From NCBI GenBank assembly GCA_035544515.1, contig DATKEG010000138.1:1-5897 (forward strand): a stretch of 5,897 nt of DNA, in the 5' to 3' direction. This stretch comes from DATKEG01 sp035544515 (GTDB lineage: Bacteria; Acidobacteriota; Vicinamibacteria; Fen-336). Positions 4,831 through 5,897 of the stretch are shown here, piece after piece. How positions within the stretch are numbered: position 1 is the stretch's first letter; every line of letters starts with the position of its first letter. Under the pieces are notes generated by a model that ran no database searches, was not told the origin of the DNA, and saw nothing but the letters and a program-made list of their open reading frames with translations. Made by a program: the position numbers and the translations under genes.

Positions 4831-5897
4831 ATGGACGCCGCCTACCGCAGCGCGCTGAACCGAAACGTGCCGCCCGCGGCTCCGGCCGAGTTCGCACCCG
4901 TGAGCATCGGCCCGCTGCGCGTGTGGCCGCCGGTGGTGCTGGCCCCCATGGCCGGGGTGACCAATCCCCCCTTCCGCACCCTGTGCCGGAGGTTCGGCGC
5001 CGGCCTGTACGTGAGCGAGATGATCACCGCCCGCGCGCTGGTCGAGGGCAACCGCAAGACCGCGCTCCTGGCCAGCTTCGGCGCCGAAGAGACGACGCGC
5101 AGCCTCCAGCTCTATGGCGTCGATCCGCGCTACGTGGGCGAGGCGGTGCGCGTGCTGGTCGGCGAAAGGCGCGTGGACCACCTGGACATGAACTTCGGCT
5201 GCCCGGTGCGCAAGGTCACGCGCAAGGGCGGCGGCGCCGCCATCCCGCTCAAGCCCCGCCTGCTGCGGTCGATCGTGCGCGCCGCGGTGAGCGCGGCCGG
5301 GGCGGTGCCGGTCACGCTGAAGTTCCGCATGGGGATCGACGCGGATCTTCTCACCTACCTCGAGTCCGGGCGCATCGCCCAGGAGGAGGGATGCGCGGCG
5401 GTGGGCCTGCACGCCCGCACGGCCGCCCAGCTCTACGACGGCCAGGCGGACTGGGACGCCATCGCGCGGCTCAAACGGTGCGTCACGCGCATCCCCGTGC
5501 TGGGCAACGGCGACGTGTGGGAGGCGGAGGACGCGCTGCGCATGATGCGCTCCACCGGCTGCGACGGCGTGATCGTGGGGCGGGGCTGCCTGGGCCGGCC
5601 CTGGCTCTTCCGCGACCTCGCGGACGTGTTCGACGGCCGCGAGCCGCGGAACCCGCCGCGGTTCGGGACGGTGGTGGACGTGATGCTCGAGCACGCGCGC
5701 CTGCTCGCGGAGTGGCTCGGCGAGGCGGGAGCGATGCCGTCCTTCCGCAAGCACGCGACCTGGTACACGAAGGGCTTTCCCGGCGGAGCGGCGCTGCGCG
5801 AGCGCCTCATGCGCGTGCGCACGCTGGCCGAGCTGGCCGGCATCCTGGGTGGAGCCGACCGTGACCTGCCCTTCCCGCCCGACGCCATGCGCGTGCC
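4831..5897 (+). CDS. dusB: tRNA-dihydrouridine synthase (DusB-like), truncated by window edge
   Basis: This FMN enzyme uses NADPH to reduce specific uridines to dihydrouridine in tRNA, in the cytoplasm. There are 355 residues in the window with no stop before the edge. The TIM-barrel core spans about 30-270, followed by the helical tRNA-binding domain (about 275-340). Visible motifs are LAPMAGVTNPPFR (FMN loop), QLYG (Q92), MNFGCPVRKVTRKGGG with catalytic C124 and K132, LKFRMG (K164), LHARTAAQ (H194), GNGD (N226) and VGRGCLGRPW. GLYVSEMITARALVEGN and the long RKGGG motif resemble actinobacterial DusB proteins, so a DusB-type call is preferred over DusA or DusC, though which tRNA positions it modifies cannot be read here. 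The ATG at 4831 gives about 25 residues before the usual family start; a GTG at 4900 would be closer but lacks a ribosome site. It sits 49 nt after the lipoprotein stop with no clear terminator between, so cotranscription is plausible. The visible length suggests that only a short C-terminus is missing. Confidence 0.96.
   Translation, partial: MDAAYRSALNRNVPPAAPAEFAPVSIGPLRVWPPVVLAPMAGVTNPPFRTLCRRFGAGLYVSEMITARALVEGNRKTALLASFGAEETTRSLQLYGVDPRYVGEAVRVLVGERRVDHLDMNFGCPVRKVTRKGGGAAIPLKPRLLRSIVRAAVSAAGAVPVTLKFRMGIDADLLTYLESGRIAQEEGCAAVGLHARTAAQLYDGQADWDAIARLKRCVTRIPVLGNGDVWEAEDALRMMRSTGCDGVIVGRGCLGRPWLFRDLADVFDGREPRNPPRFGTVVDVMLEHARLLAEWLGEAGAMPSFRKHATWYTKGFPGGAALRERLMRVRTLAELAGILGGADRDLPFPPDAMRV

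Noticed and set aside
4765..5754. 329-residue minus-strand frame opposite the Dus gene
   Set aside because: It is antisense to an intact Dus gene with catalytic Cys and FMN motifs, and no independent family features were seen.

Overview
The window is GC-rich bacterial chromosome carrying five protein-coding genes on two divergently transcribed blocks. No RNA gene, insertion sequence, CRISPR array or phage gene is visible. The taxon cannot be fixed by eye. The strong G/C preference at third codon positions, an actinobacterial-like superoxide dismutase and Dus enzyme, and a lipoprotein with a Cys-Gly-Gly-Gly start and a Pro/Thr linker fit a high-GC soil-type bacterium. An acidobacterial (Vicinamibacteria-like) or related lineage is my best guess. 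The lipobox and outer-membrane-type lipoprotein favour a diderm.

Layout. On the minus strand, an Fe/Mn superoxide dismutase (855-1487) is followed after 18 nt by ligD (1-836, cut by the left edge), encoding the phosphoesterase and ATP-ligase parts of the bacterial end-joining enzyme. The two look like one transcription unit. A 195-nt divergent intergenic region (1488-1682) holds an 8-bp perfect dyad and separates sod from the plus-strand genes. These are a class A penicillin-binding protein (1683-4130), a small Pro/Thr-linker lipoprotein of unknown function (4257-4781) with its own promoter-like sequence, and a tRNA-dihydrouridine synthase (4831 to the right edge, cut). The gap between the lipoprotein and the Dus gene is 49 nt, so those two may be cotranscribed.

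How the genes relate. Sod and LigD together suggest a stress module: removal of superoxide plus repair of double-strand breaks. The PBP builds peptidoglycan at the outer face of the cytoplasmic membrane. The lipoprotein is likely anchored in the envelope. Dus modifies tRNA in the cytoplasm. There is no evidence that the plus-strand genes form one pathway.

The most notable points are the PBP start, which appears to be a CTG codon because no ATG, GTG or TTG lies in frame upstream of the membrane segment; the compact sod-ligD pair; similar Pro/Thr-rich tracts in two adjacent unrelated envelope proteins; and a dyad overlapping the -35 box of the lipoprotein promoter. I see no convincing evidence of a wholly new multi-gene system here.
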